The notes: generated by a model not told the origin, from the letters alone. 36,376 bases of DNA from Betaproteobacteria bacterium (GCA_028870715.1 JAGWOZ010000009.1:1-36376), one strand, 5' to 3'; shown: positions 8,464 to 17,887, numbered from the stretch's first letter. Translations and numbers: made by a program.

Positions 8464-8742
8464 GGCTAGTCTCGCTTTCGGTGTGTTGTGGCGTTGCTCT
8501 GTTTGCCGGGCCGTGGTCGTTGTCGACCGAGCCACCAACTAAAGCTCACTTTCGGAGTTGAACAACAGATAGGGGCAAGCAAGCAAGAATCAAGCCCACC
8601 ACCGAAACCGAGCAGCAATCCCGGGGCCCCATGGCCATTCAACGCACCATGCTCCACATCGGTGCACACGCGTGGGATCCAGCCGCTCTTGGCGCCAAAT
8701 GCCAGCGTGCCGGCGGCAGCTCGGCCAGCCCTGCGCTCGGCG

Positions 8743-9957
8743 CTACTCCTGCCGCGCCTGGCGGAGCGTGAAAAGCAGGAAGTTCGTGTCGGATTGTTGC
8801 AGGCGAATCTGCACCGGCAGATTTTGCAATGCCGGCGCAAGCCAGACTTCGGCGCCCAGCCCGTGTTCGTCACCGGGATGGATGAGGTGCCAGCACAGCA
8901 GCCTGCCAATGCCGGTGCGCACCACGTCTTGCCCGGCAATGATGAAGTCCCACGTGGTGGTGCCTGTCGGCCTGGCGACTTCAAAGGCCATGTGCTGGCC
9001 GACGCGAAAATCCTCGGGGCGCATCGTGAGCTCGTGCGCTAGTTGCATGAAGATGCTGGCGCTGTCCTGAAGGTGGCTCGGCAGCGGCATGACCGTGCTG
9101 ATGGCTGAAAAGCTCAGGGTGCCGTGATCGCGGTTGAAGCTCACGGTCTTGCGCCGTGTGAATACGCGCTCGACGTAGCTGTCGGGCGCGAGCCAGTTGC
9201 CGTCGATGTGCCCCGTGCTCGTGTAGGCGAAGCTCACGAGCGCCGCGCCAGCCAGCTCAACGCGGTAACTGCGGCCGTCGCGCAACCATTCCAGTGAGCC
9301 GTCGCCGTGCAGAGGGCCGCGGTAATAGCCGGACAACACATACTGAAGCTGGGTGGCCGGAGGCCACCCAAGGGCATCGGCCTGGCCAGCGGGTGAGGAT
9401 GCACCCGCCGTGGGCGCAGGCGCCGACGATGCAGGGCTGGAGGCGCCGGGGGCGGCCGACCCCTGAGTGGCCGCCTGCGGATGCGGCGCCGCCACGTTTG
9501 GCAAGGCGCTGTTTGCATTCAAGGCCTGAGACCCAGAGGCGGGCGGCTGCGGCGGCGACGCGGGCAGGCTGGGGGTTGATGCACCGCCAGCCGCGGGCGC
9601 TGCGGGGGGCGCGGAGGCCTTGGACGCCGGAAGGGGCGTTGCCGGTGCGGGGGCGCGGCCCAGCCCTTCGCTGCCAAGACTCAATGTTGGTGCGGCAGGC
9701 GGGACGTGGGGTGAAGGCGAAGCGGGCGCTGGGTTGCGCGTTGCCGCGCTGATCGGTTGGCTCACCCGGGCAGCGGGCACGAGCAGATGGACAAACACGG
9801 GCTCGGCGATGCGGTGTGGCTCGACTGCCGGGAAAGCCTTGCCCAAGCCGTGTAGCAGCAAGGCGTGCAGGGCCAGGACCACGAGAGCCCAGGCCAGCGC
9901 TTGCCGCCAAGGCAGTCGGCCTGCGGTATGGGTCGGCGATCGAGCGGCTTTCGACAT
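8743..9957 (-). CDS. DUF3108 domain protein with N-terminal anchor and Pro/Ala-rich linker
   Basis: 404-aa envelope protein. A positively charged N-terminus (MSKAARSPTHTAGRLPWRQ) is followed by a membrane helix (ALAWALVVLALHALLLHGL). Residues ~55-205 are a long low-complexity Pro/Ala/Ser linker. The C-terminal ~200 residues from QLQYVLSGYYRGPLHGDGSLEW are a DUF3108 domain, predicted to lie in the periplasm and to form beta strands. The layout of anchor, linker and domain recalls TonB, but no TonB C-terminal domain is present. The ATG at 9957 was chosen because it directly precedes the basic/hydrophobic anchor. It is divergent from phaM across 217 bp. Confidence 0.83.
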   Translation of the reverse strand: MSKAARSPTHTAGRLPWRQALAWALVVLALHALLLHGLGKAFPAVEPHRIAEPVFVHLLVPAARVSQPISAATRNPAPASPSPHVPPAAPTLSLGSEGLGRAPAPATPLPASKASAPPAAPAAGGASTPSLPASPPQPPASGSQALNANSALPNVAAPHPQAATQGSAAPGASSPASSAPAPTAGASSPAGQADALGWPPATQLQYVLSGYYRGPLHGDGSLEWLRDGRSYRVELAGAALVSFAYTSTGHIDGNWLAPDSYVERVFTRRKTVSFNRDHGTLSFSAISTVMPLPSHLQDSASIFMQLAHELTMRPEDFRVGQHMAFEVARPTGTTTWDFIIAGQDVVRTGIGRLLCWHLIHPGDEHGLGAEVWLAPALQNLPVQIRLQQSDTNFLLFTLRQARQE

Positions 9958-10122
9958 GCGCGCATTGTGCCCCGGGCTTCCCAACACAGTCGTTGGCAGC
10001 CGCTGGGGCGCTGTGCAAGGTGTCGGGCCAGGCACGCGCGCGGTGGCATCGGGGAACCGCGCGCAGGGCCTGGGGCAGCCATGGACCGGTGGGCGGGGGG
10101 GCGACGCCGTGGTGCGTCCTGT

Positions 10123-10150
10123 TTGCAAGCGGACCGAGTGGCGCTATGCT
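10123..10150 (+). promoter_or_regulatory. Sigma-70-type promoter of phaM
   Basis: TTGCAA (10123-10128) and TATGCT (10145-10150) with 16-bp spacing. The predicted start, near 10157, leaves a short leader with a GAGGTGAG ribosome-binding site before the ATG at 10175. Confidence 0.5.
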
Positions 10151-10174
10151 GGGTAGCCATTCGCGAGGTGAGCC

Positions 10175-10915
10175 ATGCATCCGTACACCCAAGGCCAGGC
10201 CATGCCAGGCATGGAGTTTTTCCAGTCGCTGCTCAAGGGCTCCGGGCTGCCGACGGGGTTTGCCAGTTGGATGGCCCCGACCATGGATCCGAAGGAGCTC
10301 GAGCAGAAAATCACGGACCTGAAGGCGGTTCTGCAATGGCTGGAAGCAAACGCCAAGCTGACCCAGGCGACGATCCAGACGCTGGAAGTTCAGCGCATGA
10401 CGTTGTCGGCACTGAAGACGATGAACGTGGATCTGGGGGATCTGGCCGGACGCATGACCGAGGCCATGCAGGCGGGCGCACAGGCCATGGGGGCGGCTGC
10501 AGCCGAAGACCACGGCAACGCGATGTCCGAGGAGCAGTCGCCGGCTGCATCAAGCGCGGCGCAGCCGCGGCGCGCTGCGCCTGAGGATGCGGGGGAGGGT
10601 TTTCCGCTGCCAGGCGTGATGGATCCAATGCAGTGGTGGAACGCAGTCAGCCAGCAGTTCAGCCAGGTGGCGACCCAGGCATTGCGGGAGAGTCCCTGGC
10701 CCATGCCGCAGGGTGCCAACGCGGAGGCGAGCGCCGCACCTCCGGCACCGGGCGGCGCACAGGCTGGATCCGCGGCTCGAAGGCCCAAGCAGGGCCGGTC
10801 CGGCGGTTCGCCAGCGGCAAAGCCCACCGGCAGGGGGGTGACGGCGGCCAAGCGCACCAGCCAGCCCGGCAAGGGGGCAAGCGCGGCTGCACGCACCAAG
10901 GTCGCCGGGAAGTAA
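10175..10915 (+). CDS. phaM: PhaM-type polyhydroxyalkanoate granule-associated protein
   Basis: 246-aa protein of the PhaM family. In Cupriavidus/Ralstonia, PhaM activates PHA synthase, binds granules and attaches them to the nucleoid. The N-terminal ~95 residues are the conserved domain: GMEFFQSLLKGSG, a predicted helix MDPKELEQKITDLKAVLQWLEAN, and TLEVQRMTLSALKTM. The middle is Ala/Gln-rich with a short conserved block DPMQWWNAVSQQFSQVA. The C-terminal ~55 residues are Lys/Arg/Ala/Gly-rich (AAKPTGRGVTAAKRTSQ), like the histone-like DNA-binding tails of this family. A clear ribosome-binding site (GAGGTGA) fixes the start. No phaC, phaA or phaB gene is nearby. Confidence 0.88.
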   Translation: MHPYTQGQAMPGMEFFQSLLKGSGLPTGFASWMAPTMDPKELEQKITDLKAVLQWLEANAKLTQATIQTLEVQRMTLSALKTMNVDLGDLAGRMTEAMQAGAQAMGAAAAEDHGNAMSEEQSPAASSAAQPRRAAPEDAGEGFPLPGVMDPMQWWNAVSQQFSQVATQALRESPWPMPQGANAEASAAPPAPGGAQAGSAARRPKQGRSGGSPAAKPTGRGVTAAKRTSQPGKGASAAARTKVAGK

Positions 10916-10929
10916 CACGAAACGTCAAG

Positions 10930-10945
10930 GGACGCAGTCGCGTCC
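10930..10945 (+). terminator. Hairpin after phaM
   Basis: GGACGC (10930-10935), loop AGTC, GCGTCC (10940-10945), followed by TGTTGG. It lies 15 bp past the phaM stop. The stem is perfect, but the T-tract is weak. Confidence 0.4.
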
Positions 10946-11126
10946 TGTTGGCGAGCCTTCACCGTGGAGGCGGGGCCATAGCCGCAAGGCACTGCCGAAG
11001 CGGCTTGCTGTGCAAGCCCCCATAGGCCTGTCGGCGCGGGAGCTGGCATTAGCATGGGTGCTCCTTGGTTTTCCCGTTGCCGACGGGGCCCACTTCACGC
11101 TCATTCGCTTCTTGTTGGTGCCTTCT

Positions 11127-12350
11127 ATGCGTTTCATCAGCGCCCACGCAAGCCACGCGCACTGGGCCACAGCCCTGGAGCGGGCCTTGGCGCAGATTGC
11201 CGTCGCCCGCGCGCAGCCCGATACCATTGCCCGGCCGAACCTTGGCATCGTGTATTTCACGGACGCCTATGCGTCCGCTGCCGAGCCGCTGCTGCGTGAA
11301 CTGCGCAGCCGCACGGGAGTGGCGCACTGGGTGGGCGGGGTTGGTGTGGGCATCGCGGCCGATGCCCAGGAGTATTTCGACCAGCCGGCACTGGCGCTGA
11401 TGCTGCTGCAGATCCCGCCGCGGGACTTCCGGGTCTTCTCCGGACTCAAGCCGCTGCAACCGGCATCGAGCGGCTGGCGCGGTGCCCACACGGCCCTGGT
11501 GCATGGGGACCCGGCCACGCCCGAGATGGATGATCTCGTGCGGGACATGGCCGGGCGCACGGCCGCAGGTGCGATTTTTGGAGGGGCGGTCTCCTCGCGA
11601 ACGCAGGCGGTCCAGATTGCGGATGATGTGCTTCAGGGCGGCGTGTCGGGCGTGGCGTTTTCGGCCCGGGTGGCGATGGCCGGCGGCCTCACGCAAGGCT
11701 GCGAGCCGGTGGGGCCTGAGCGCGCCATCACGCGTTGCACCCAGAATGTGATCTATGCGCTCGATGGTGCGCCCGCCTTGTCGGCGCTGCTGGATGATCT
11801 CGGCGAGTCCAGTCTGGAGTTGCCGCGCCTTGCGCCGCGCCTGCGCGCGACCCTCGCCGGGTTGTCGCCAGCAGCCGCAGGCGCGCGAGGTGGCCGGCCG
11901 ATCGGGCCCGAGACCACCTTGCGTCACCTCATCGGCGTGGATCCGACGGGGCATGGCGTCGCGATCGCCACAGTGCCCGAGCCCGGCATGCATGTGCGAT
12001 TTTGCCGCCGCGATGTCAACGCCGCTCGGCGCGACCTCATCCGGCTTTGCGCCGAGGTACGCGAGGAGCTCGAACAACGGCGCGAGGCGCGGTGGGCGGC
12101 AATGCAGCAGACGGCAAGGGTCGGGCGCCCGCCCCTCACCGGCGTGCCCGCACGTGGTGCGGTGTACGTTTCATGCGCGGGCCGCGGTGGCCCGCATTTC
12201 GGCGGGCCCTCGGCAGAGCTGGCGCTGGTGCGCCAGCACCTCGGGAACATACCGCTCGTTGGGTTTTTTGCCGCAGGCGAGATCGCGGGCGATCGCCTTT
12301 ACGGCTACACGGGCGTGCTTACGGTGTTCGGGGAAGACCCCTTGATGTGA
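11127..12350 (+). CDS. FIST domain signal-transduction protein
   Basis: 407-aa protein with a FIST N domain (from about residue 25: RALAQ..., NLGIVYFTDAYASAAEPLL, then VGGVGVGIAADAQEYFDQPALALML) and a FIST C domain in the second half (LIGVDPTGHGVAIAT through ISCAGRG-like YVSCAGRGGPHFGGPSAE and LVGFFAAGEIAGDRLYGYTGVL). FIST domains are thought to sense small ligands, possibly amino acids, and often sit beside signalling proteins. Here the gene stands alone between phaM (+) and parB (-), so the partner is unknown. The first ATG that gives a sensible N-terminus is at 11127; a GTG at 11118 is an alternative, and no strong ribosome-binding site decides between them. Confidence 0.85.
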   Translation: MRFISAHASHAHWATALERALAQIAVARAQPDTIARPNLGIVYFTDAYASAAEPLLRELRSRTGVAHWVGGVGVGIAADAQEYFDQPALALMLLQIPPRDFRVFSGLKPLQPASSGWRGAHTALVHGDPATPEMDDLVRDMAGRTAAGAIFGGAVSSRTQAVQIADDVLQGGVSGVAFSARVAMAGGLTQGCEPVGPERAITRCTQNVIYALDGAPALSALLDDLGESSLELPRLAPRLRATLAGLSPAAAGARGGRPIGPETTLRHLIGVDPTGHGVAIATVPEPGMHVRFCRRDVNAARRDLIRLCAEVREELEQRREARWAAMQQTARVGRPPLTGVPARGAVYVSCAGRGGPHFGGPSAELALVRQHLGNIPLVGFFAAGEIAGDRLYGYTGVLTVFGEDPLM

Positions 12351-12491
12351 GTGCTCGCTTCCTTCCTGAGCGAGAGCGCCCAAGGCTTCAGGGTCCCGGG
12401 CGCGTTGGCTCTGCCGGGTGACGGCGCGCGCTGGCGCCGGTTGTGGCGCAGAGGCTGCATGGCCTGCTGGGATGATCCTCAAAGGGGCTTG

Positions 12492-13406
12492 TCACGCTGC
12501 GGGCCGGAGAAGGGTGATGAGCCCATTGAGCTCGTCCAGCGAATGGAAGGCGAGGTGGATTTCACCGCGTACCGCTTTGCCGCTTCCGCGCACCCGGATT
12601 TGCACCGGCGCCGCCAGGTGTTCGGCCAGTTCGTTGGCGATGCGGTCCAGTTCGCGTCGTTCGCGCGATGGTTGGGTGCTGGCGCGGGGCTTGGCGCTGC
12701 CTTCCTGGCTCGCGCGGGTGCACAGGCGTTCGGTTTCGCGCACCGACAGGCGGCGGGCCGCGACTTGTTGCGCAACCTGGATTTGAGCTGCGCCCTCGAG
12801 CGCGAGCAAAGCTCGCGCGTGGCCCATGTCCAAGTCCCCCGCGAGCAGCATCGACTGCACGGGTGTGGCGAGGTTGATGAGGCGCAGGAGATTGCTCACG
12901 GACGTGCGCGACCGCCCCACCGCCTGAGCCGCTTGCTCATGGGTGAAATGGAACTCGGCAATCAGGCGCTGGATGCCTTGTGCCTCTTCCAGAGGGTTCA
13001 GATCCTCACGTTGAATGTTTTCAATCAGAGCCATCGCCAAGGCGGCTTGGTCGGGCACCTCGCGCACCAGGACCGGCACCACATCGAGCCCCGCCAGGCG
13101 CGCAGCGCGGCTGCGGCGTTCCCCGGCAATGATCTCGTATTTGCCCTCCTGCAGCGGGCGCACGAGAATCGGCTGCATCAGACCCTGAGCTTTGATGCTC
13201 TCGGCGAGTTCGTACAACGCGCCTTCATCCATGCGCGTGCGCGGCTGGTATTTGCCGGGCAGCAATGCATCCAGGGGCAGGCTCGACGGGTGGCCGGCCG
13301 CAGTGATGTCGGCGCCTTGCGAGCCCAGAAGGGCTTCAAGTCCGAGGCCTAGGCCTTTGCGCTTTTTTCCGCCGGACACGGAAGGGGTGGAGGGATTGGT
13401 GCTCAT
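12492..13406 (-). CDS. parB: Chromosome-partitioning protein ParB
   Basis: 304-aa ParB/Spo0J CTPase clamp that loads at parS and spreads on the chromosome near the origin. The N-terminal stretch [17 protein letters not shown] is the ParA-interacting type. The CTP-binding domain has [20 protein letters not shown] and the arginine-rich box [13 protein letters not shown]. The helix-turn-helix is [22 protein letters not shown]-terminal dimerisation domain ends [17 protein letters not shown]. The ATG at 13406 was preferred over 13472 because it gives the normal N-terminus. It is last in the operon mnmG-rsmG-parA-hydrolase-parB and has two cognate parS sites upstream of mnmG. Confidence 0.97.
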   Translation of the reverse strand: MSTNPSTPSVSGGKKRKGLGLGLEALLGSQGADITAAGHPSSLPLDALLPGKYQPRTRMDEGALYELAESIKAQGLMQPILVRPLQEGKYEIIAGERRSRAARLAGLDVVPVLVREVPDQAALAMALIENIQREDLNPLEEAQGIQRLIAEFHFTHEQAAQAVGRSRTSVSNLLRLINLATPVQSMLLAGDLDMGHARALLALEGAAQIQVAQQVAARRLSVRETERLCTRASQEGSAKPRASTQPSRERRELDRIANELAEHLAAPVQIRVRGSGKAVRGEIHLAFHSLDELNGLITLLRPAA

Positions 13407-13440
13407 GGATGGAGGCGGTGGTGAAGTGGGAAAAATCGCA

Positions 13441-13983
13441 TCAGGGGCGGGCAAGTTCGAGCAGCCAGTCACGGCCGCGCGGCCAGTCGCCCAAACCGCT
13501 TTCGGCGTTGATGTGGCCCAGCGCCCCGGCTTCGGTGTGGCGCGAGCCCCAGGCCAAGGCCATGCGGGTGGCGGCGTCGGGGGTGCAATACGGGTCGTCA
13601 GTACTGCTGATGAGGCGCGTTGGGAATGGCACGCGTTGCAGGGCGTAGCGTTGCCAGCTTTGCAAGGCGGGTGGCAGGCCCTCGCGGGTGAGATCCGGTG
13701 GAGCGACCAGCAAGGCGCCTTTCACGCGGTGGGCATTGCGGCTGATTCCTGCCCAGCCGGCGGCCAGATGGCAGCCCAGGCTGTGCGCACACAGCAGCAC
13801 GGGGAAGGCTGCCTGCAGCACAGCGCCCTCAAGCTCGCAGATCCAGTCACCGCGCAGCGGGGTGGTCCAGTCATGCTGCTGCACGAGATGATCCCCATGC
13901 AACTCCGCCCACCGGGTTTGCCAATGCCCGGGCCCGGAGCCGAGCCAGCCGGGAAGGAGCAGGACGGTGACTTGCTCGCTCAT
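13441..13983 (-). CDS. RBBP9/YdeN-type serine alpha/beta hydrolase between parA and parB
   Basis: 180-aa single-domain hydrolase. The oxyanion region is LLLPGWLGSGPGHWQ. The nucleophile elbow is AHSLGC (Ser in GxSxG-like context), the acid is in ISSTDDPYC and the catalytic His is in ALGHINAESG. This is the family of RBBP9 and YdeN, small serine hydrolases with mostly unknown substrates. The start codon lies 3 bp after the parA stop and the stop 34 bp before parB, so the gene is embedded in the segregation operon and probably co-translated with parA. Whether it plays a part in segregation is unknown. Confidence 0.88.
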   Translation of the reverse strand: MSEQVTVLLLPGWLGSGPGHWQTRWAELHGDHLVQQHDWTTPLRGDWICELEGAVLQAAFPVLLCAHSLGCHLAAGWAGISRNAHRVKGALLVAPPDLTREGLPPALQSWQRYALQRVPFPTRLISSTDDPYCTPDAATRMALAWGSRHTEAGALGHINAESGLGDWPRGRDWLLELARP

Positions 13984-13986
13984 CGT

Positions 13987-14811
13987 CTAGTCTTCTGCAG
14001 TGGCCGGGCTGGGCGCGCTGGCGGGTGCGGGTTTTTTGGGTATGGGTGGACTCACCCGCTGCACCATCTCGTGCGCAAACTCGACATAGGCCTGGGCGCC
14101 CCGACTGGACCTGTCGAACACGACGCCCGGCTGCCCGTAGCTGGGCGCTTCGGCCAGCCGGACATTGCGCGGAATGACCGCGTTGAAGACCTTGGGGCCA
14201 AAGTGCGTCTTGAGCTGTTCGCTGACTTGTTGCTGCAACGTGATGCGCGGGTCAAACATCACCCGCAAGAGTCCGATGAGGGTCAGCTCCGGATTCAGGC
14301 GGGCGTGGACTTGCCGCACCATATTGACAAGATCGGTGAGCCCCTCCAGCGCGAAATACTCACACTGCATCGGCACCACAACGCCTTGTGCTGCACACAG
14401 GCCATTGAGGGTGAGAAGGCCTAGCGCAGGTGGTGAGTCGATGAGGATGAAATCATAGTCGTGGCGCACCGCTTGCAGGGCATCTTTGAGCCGATGCTCA
14501 CGCCGTTCCTGGTCGACGAGCTCGACTTCCGCTCCGGCGAGCTCACGGTTGGCACCGAGCACATCGTAGCCGGCTTTGTCGCTGTGCCTCCGGGCCTCGG
14601 CGACGCTGGACATTCCCAGGAGCACTTGGTAAACGCTGGGCTGTAGAGCGCGCTTGTCGACGCCGGAGCCCATCGTGGCGTTGCCCTGCGGGTCAAGGTC
14701 CACAAGGAGCACGCGTTTTCCGACCTGGGCAAGACCCGCGGCGAGATTCACGCAGGTGGTCGTCTTTCCGACACCGCCCTTTTGGTTGGCCACACAAAAT
14801 ACCGATGCCAT
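13987..14811 (-). CDS. parA: Chromosome-partitioning ATPase ParA
   Basis: 274-aa ParA/Soj ATPase that positions the origin region by cycling on the nucleoid and is stimulated by ParB. The deviant Walker A motif is at residues 11-18 (KGGVGKTT), Walker A' is LLVDLDPQGNATMGSG, and Walker B is FILIDSPPALGLLTLNGL. The C-terminal tail carries the usual region VIPRNVRLAEAPSYGQP. A ribosome-binding site GGGAGA precedes the ATG at 14811; the alternative start at 14847 would place 12 extra residues before the conserved beginning MASVFCVANQ. The gap to rsmG is 32 bp. Confidence 0.97.
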   Translation of the reverse strand: MASVFCVANQKGGVGKTTTCVNLAAGLAQVGKRVLLVDLDPQGNATMGSGVDKRALQPSVYQVLLGMSSVAEARRHSDKAGYDVLGANRELAGAEVELVDQERREHRLKDALQAVRHDYDFILIDSPPALGLLTLNGLCAAQGVVVPMQCEYFALEGLTDLVNMVRQVHARLNPELTLIGLLRVMFDPRITLQQQVSEQLKTHFGPKVFNAVIPRNVRLAEAPSYGQPGVVFDRSSRGAQAYVEFAHEMVQRVSPPIPKKPAPASAPSPATAED

Positions 14812-14843
14812 TGAATCTCCCTCAGTGAGGCGCGTGGTGACAG

Positions 14844-15527
14844 TCATTGCGTACGGTGGCGGGTCATCCAGACCACGCAGCGCTGGGCGTCGAGGCCCGG
14901 AACAGTGAGCGGCTGGACTGTCGCGTCGATTGTGGGTGGAAGCGCCTCAAGCTCGGCCTGCGGTGTGACGCCCTTCATCGCAGCCCAGCAGCCCTCCTCG
15001 GCCAGGAGATGCGACGTGAGCCGGACCATCGTGGCAAGATCGCTGAAGGCGCGGCTCGTGATGCAGTCGAAGGCCGGCAGGCGCAGTTGCTCGACGCGGG
15101 CGTGCACAACGTCGACGCGGCTCAGGCGCAGCTCGGCAGCAGCCTGCTGCATGAAGGCGCATTTTTTTTGCACCGCGTCGTTCAGCACCACATGCATGCC
15201 GGGCCGCATGATGGCCAGGACCAGCCCCGGCAGGCCCCCACCCGATCCGACGTCAAGGAGGCGGTGCGAGGCGCGTTCGATGATGCCTGGCAGCAACGCC
15301 AGGCAGTCGGCCACGTGCAGGTCAAGCATCTGGCGCGGGTCACGGATGGCCGTCAGGTTGTACACCCGGTTCCAGCGTTGCAGAAGATCCAGATAGGCGA
15401 GCAGTTGGGCGCGCTGCGTTGCACTGGCAGTCAGCTGCAGCGCATCCAGCACGTCGTCGAGGCGCCGCGCCGTGCTGGATGCCGGTGCGTCCAGGCGATC
15501 GTTCATGACCTGCGGGCGCTGCGGCAT
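14844..15527 (-). CDS. rsmG: 16S rRNA m7G527 methyltransferase RsmG
   Basis: SAM-dependent methyltransferase (GidB) that makes m7G527 of 16S rRNA, 227 aa. The N-terminal helices include LLAYLDLLQRWNRVYNLTAI, typical of the family, followed by the SAM-binding motif LLDVGSGGGLPGLVLAIM, and ITSRAFSDLATMVRLTSHLL. The start codon overlaps the mnmG stop by one base in the sequence TGATG at 15529-15525, so translation is likely coupled to mnmG. A second Met eight codons in is a weaker choice. Confidence 0.96.
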   Translation of the reverse strand: MPQRPQVMNDRLDAPASSTARRLDDVLDALQLTASATQRAQLLAYLDLLQRWNRVYNLTAIRDPRQMLDLHVADCLALLPGIIERASHRLLDVGSGGGLPGLVLAIMRPGMHVVLNDAVQKKCAFMQQAAAELRLSRVDVVHARVEQLRLPAFDCITSRAFSDLATMVRLTSHLLAEEGCWAAMKGVTPQAELEALPPTIDATVQPLTVPGLDAQRCVVWMTRHRTQ

Positions 15528-17455
15528 CAGGCCGATTCCTGCGCAGGCACGGCGGGGCGCAGCCGGCGCTTGCGCAAGTGCACCAACAGAAGGGAGATCG
15601 CCGCTGGGGTGACGCCGGAGATGCGTGAAGCCTGGCCCAGCGTCTCGGGCATCGCCCGCCCGAGCTTTTGTTGCACTTCGATGGAAAGCCCCTGCACGGC
15701 GCGATAGTCCAAATCCGCCGGTAGCGGAAGGTGTTCGTATTCGGCGGCGCGTTGGACGTCCTGGTGCTGGCGATCGATGTAGCCGGCATACTTCACAGCG
15801 ATCTGGACTTGCTCGGCTTCCTGCGGTTGTAACGGCTCGGCGGGGGCGAATCGTCCCTCCAGGGCCGACACCAGCCGTGTGTAGTCAACCTCGGGGCGGC
15901 GCAGGAGATCTTCGAGACGGTATTCGCGCTCGATGCCCTGCCCGATCAGCGCCGACGCTTCGGCGTGCGCGAGCACGCCGGGCTGCACCCAGGTCGAGCG
16001 CAGGCGCTGGCGCTCACGCTCAATTGCATCGCGCTTGCGGCAGAACGCGCTCCAGCGCTCGTCGTCGACCAGGCCGAGCTTGCGGCCGATTTCAGTCAGG
16101 CGCAGATCGGCGTTGTCCTCGCGAAGGCTCAAGCGGTATTCGGCGCGGCTGGTAAACATGCGATAGGGCTCGTTGACGCCCTTGGTGATCAGATCGTCGA
16201 CCAAGACGCCGAGATAGGCTTGATCACGGGCGGGACACCAGGGCTCGCGGCCGTGCGCCTGCAACGCGGCGTTAGCGCCCGCCAGGAGGCCCTGCGCCGC
16301 AGCCTCTTCGTAGCCGGTTGTGCCATTGATCTGTCCGGCGAAAAACAGGCCCTCAATCGCACGCGTTTCCAGGGATGACTTCAGGGCGCGAGGATCAAAG
16401 TAGTCATACTCGATCGCATAGCCGGGACGCAGCAGGTGGGCATTTTCAAGCCCCTGGATGCTTCGCACCAGCGCGAGCTGCACGTCGAAGGGCAAGCTGG
16501 TCGAAATGCCGTTAGGGTAAAACTCGTGCGTGGTGAGCCCTTCGGGCTCCAGGAAAATCTGGTGGGCATCCTTGTCGGCGAAGCGGTGAATCTTGTCCTC
16601 GATGCTCGGGCAATAGCGCGGGCCCACACCCTCGATGACGCCGGTGTACATCGGGCTGCGGTCGAGGCCGCTGCGGATGATGTCATGGGTGCGTGAATTC
16701 GTGTGCGTGACCCAGCACGGCCGATGGGCCGGGTGCTGCTCGGGGCGGCCAAGGAAGCTGAAGACGGGCGTGGGGTCACGGTCGCCGGGTTGCTCTTCGG
16801 TCTTGGAAAAATCGATGGTGCGCCCGTCGATGCGGGGCGGCGTGCCGGTTTTCAGGCGTCCCTGGGGAAGCTGGAGCTCTCTGAGGCGGCGGGCGAGCGA
16901 GACGGCGGGGGGATCACCGGCACGGCCGGCCGCGTAGTGGTCAAGGCCGATGTGGATCTTGCCGTCGAGGAAGGTGCCGGCGGTGAGCACGACCGTGCGC
17001 GCATGAAAGCGGATGCCGCTTTGCGTGATGGCGCCGCCGACGCGCTCAGCTTGCCCTGTTGCGGCAAGGATCAGGTCGTCGACCGCTTGTTGGAACACCC
17101 AAAGGTTGGGTTGGTTCTCGAGCCTTTGGCGGATGGCCGCTTTGTACAGCAGCCGGTCGGCCTGTGCGCGCGTGGCACGTACGGCGGGGCCCTTGCTTGC
17201 GTTGAGGATGCGGAACTGGATTCCCGCGAGGTCGGTGGCCGCCGCCATGGCGCCGCCCAGAGCATCGATTTCCTTGACGAGGTGCCCCTTGCCGATTCCA
17301 CCGATCGATGGGTTGCACGACATCTGCCCCAAGGTTTCGATGTTGTGGGTGAGAAGCAACGTGGTGGCGCCCATGCGGGCAGCCGCAAGGGCGGCTTCGG
17401 TGCCGGCGTGACCGCCGCCAACGACGATGACGTCAAAGGTTTGCTGGTAATCCAT
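15527..17455 (-). CDS. mnmG: tRNA modification FAD enzyme MnmG
   Basis: 642-aa FAD-dependent enzyme (GidA) that, with MnmE, builds the cmnm5 group of U34 in tRNA. The N-terminus carries the FAD site [21 protein letters not shown] and then [21 protein letters not shown] later motif is [12 protein letters not shown]. The C-terminal helical domain that binds MnmE and tRNA ends [18 protein letters not shown]. The longer open frame to 18223 adds a stretch of unrelated sequence containing both parS sites, so the ATG at 17455 is the real start. It is the first gene of the operon that continues with rsmG, parA, hydrolase and parB. parS site 1 is centred 65 bp upstream of the start. Confidence 0.97.
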   Translation of the reverse strand: MDYQQTFDVIVVGGGHAGTEAALAAARMGATTLLLTHNIETLGQMSCNPSIGGIGKGHLVKEIDALGGAMAAATDLAGIQFRILNASKGPAVRATRAQADRLLYKAAIRQRLENQPNLWVFQQAVDDLILAATGQAERVGGAITQSGIRFHARTVVLTAGTFLDGKIHIGLDHYAAGRAGDPPAVSLARRLRELQLPQGRLKTGTPPRIDGRTIDFSKTEEQPGDRDPTPVFSFLGRPEQHPAHRPCWVTHTNSRTHDIIRSGLDRSPMYTGVIEGVGPRYCPSIEDKIHRFADKDAHQIFLEPEGLTTHEFYPNGISTSLPFDVQLALVRSIQGLENAHLLRPGYAIEYDYFDPRALKSSLETRAIEGLFFAGQINGTTGYEEAAAQGLLAGANAALQAHGREPWCPARDQAYLGVLVDDLITKGVNEPYRMFTSRAEYRLSLREDNADLRLTEIGRKLGLVDDERWSAFCRKRDAIERERQRLRSTWVQPGVLAHAEASALIGQGIEREYRLEDLLRRPEVDYTRLVSALEGRFAPAEPLQPQEAEQVQIAVKYAGYIDRQHQDVQRAAEYEHLPLPADLDYRAVQGLSIEVQQKLGRAMPETLGQASRISGVTPAAISLLLVHLRKRRLRPAVPAQESA

Positions 17456-17499
17456 GGCTTCAAGTCCTGAGCCTCGATTGTAGGGGGGCGCGCGTGCAA

Positions 17500-17539
17500 C
17501 CGAGGCACCGATGTTCCACGTGGAACATCGGTGCCTCGG
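17500..17539. promoter_or_regulatory. parS site 1 inside a 40-bp perfect palindrome
   Basis: The 16-bp core TGTTCCACGTGGAACA (17512-17527) is a fully symmetric ParB-binding parS site. The symmetry does not stop there: the 12 bases on each side are also exact mirror images (CCGAGGCACCGA on the left), giving 40 bp without a mismatch. Symmetry breaks at 17499/17540. The site lies 45 bp upstream of the mnmG start codon, so ParB loading here could also affect mnmG-parAB transcription. The role of parS is established; the meaning of the extended arms is not known to me. Confidence 0.93.
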
Positions 17540-17565
17540 CCAAACCCGCGGCGGGGGCCGAGGGG

Positions 17566-17829
17566 TCAATGCGCAGTCGTGGGGCGTGGCGAGCGCTGTA
17601 TCGGGCCGGGTCCGGGGACATGGACCGCCTGGTTGCAGGTGCAAGGGCACGGACGGCGCTGGGTGTCGCGGGGCAAGTGACGTTCGGGGGCGAGCATGCG
17701 CACCTGCGTGCTGTTGCAGGCAAGGCGGGCGACCGGCGCAGCCACGGTGTTGTCGGTCGAATGCAAGGGCTGCGGGCGGGGGAGCGCGCCAAGCGCATGG
17801 CCAAACTCCTGCGTGAGATCTGATTTGGG
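17566..17829 (-). pseudogene. Possible remnant of a metzincin-type metalloprotease
   Basis: The intergenic stretch between parS site 1 and the DUF2892 gene has no convincing intact gene. On the minus strand one short frame reads [23 protein letters not shown] at its N-terminal end (coding 17817-17749). EFGHALG followed by a His-Ser-x-Asp segment resembles the zinc site of matrixin/astacin-like metzincins, normally HEFGHALG...H. The first zinc histidine would be Gln here, a stop codon sits immediately upstream, and the rest looks like non-coding sequence. It could be a decayed fragment or coincidence; confidence is low. Confidence 0.2.
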
Positions 17830-17842
17830 TCAGAACCAAAAT
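17823..17842. promoter_or_regulatory. Imperfect inverted repeat upstream of the DUF2892 gene
   Basis: ATTTGGGT (17823-17830), spacer CAGA, ACCAAAAT (17835-17842): seven of eight positions are symmetric. It lies 46 bp before the start codon and just upstream of a TATAGT (17856-17861) that could be a -10 element. A repressor operator is possible. Confidence 0.3.
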
Positions 17843-17887
17843 GCGCCCATGCGCGTATAGTTTCACCATCGCAGGCAAGGAGGTCTC

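Noticed and set aside
8948-8960. parS-like CCCACGTGG
   Set aside because: It shares only the central CACGTG with parS, lacks the TGTT/AACA arms and lies inside the DUF3108 coding region.
11049-12077. Long minus-strand open frame antisense to the FIST gene
   Set aside because: No domain pattern; the FIST protein on the plus strand explains the region.
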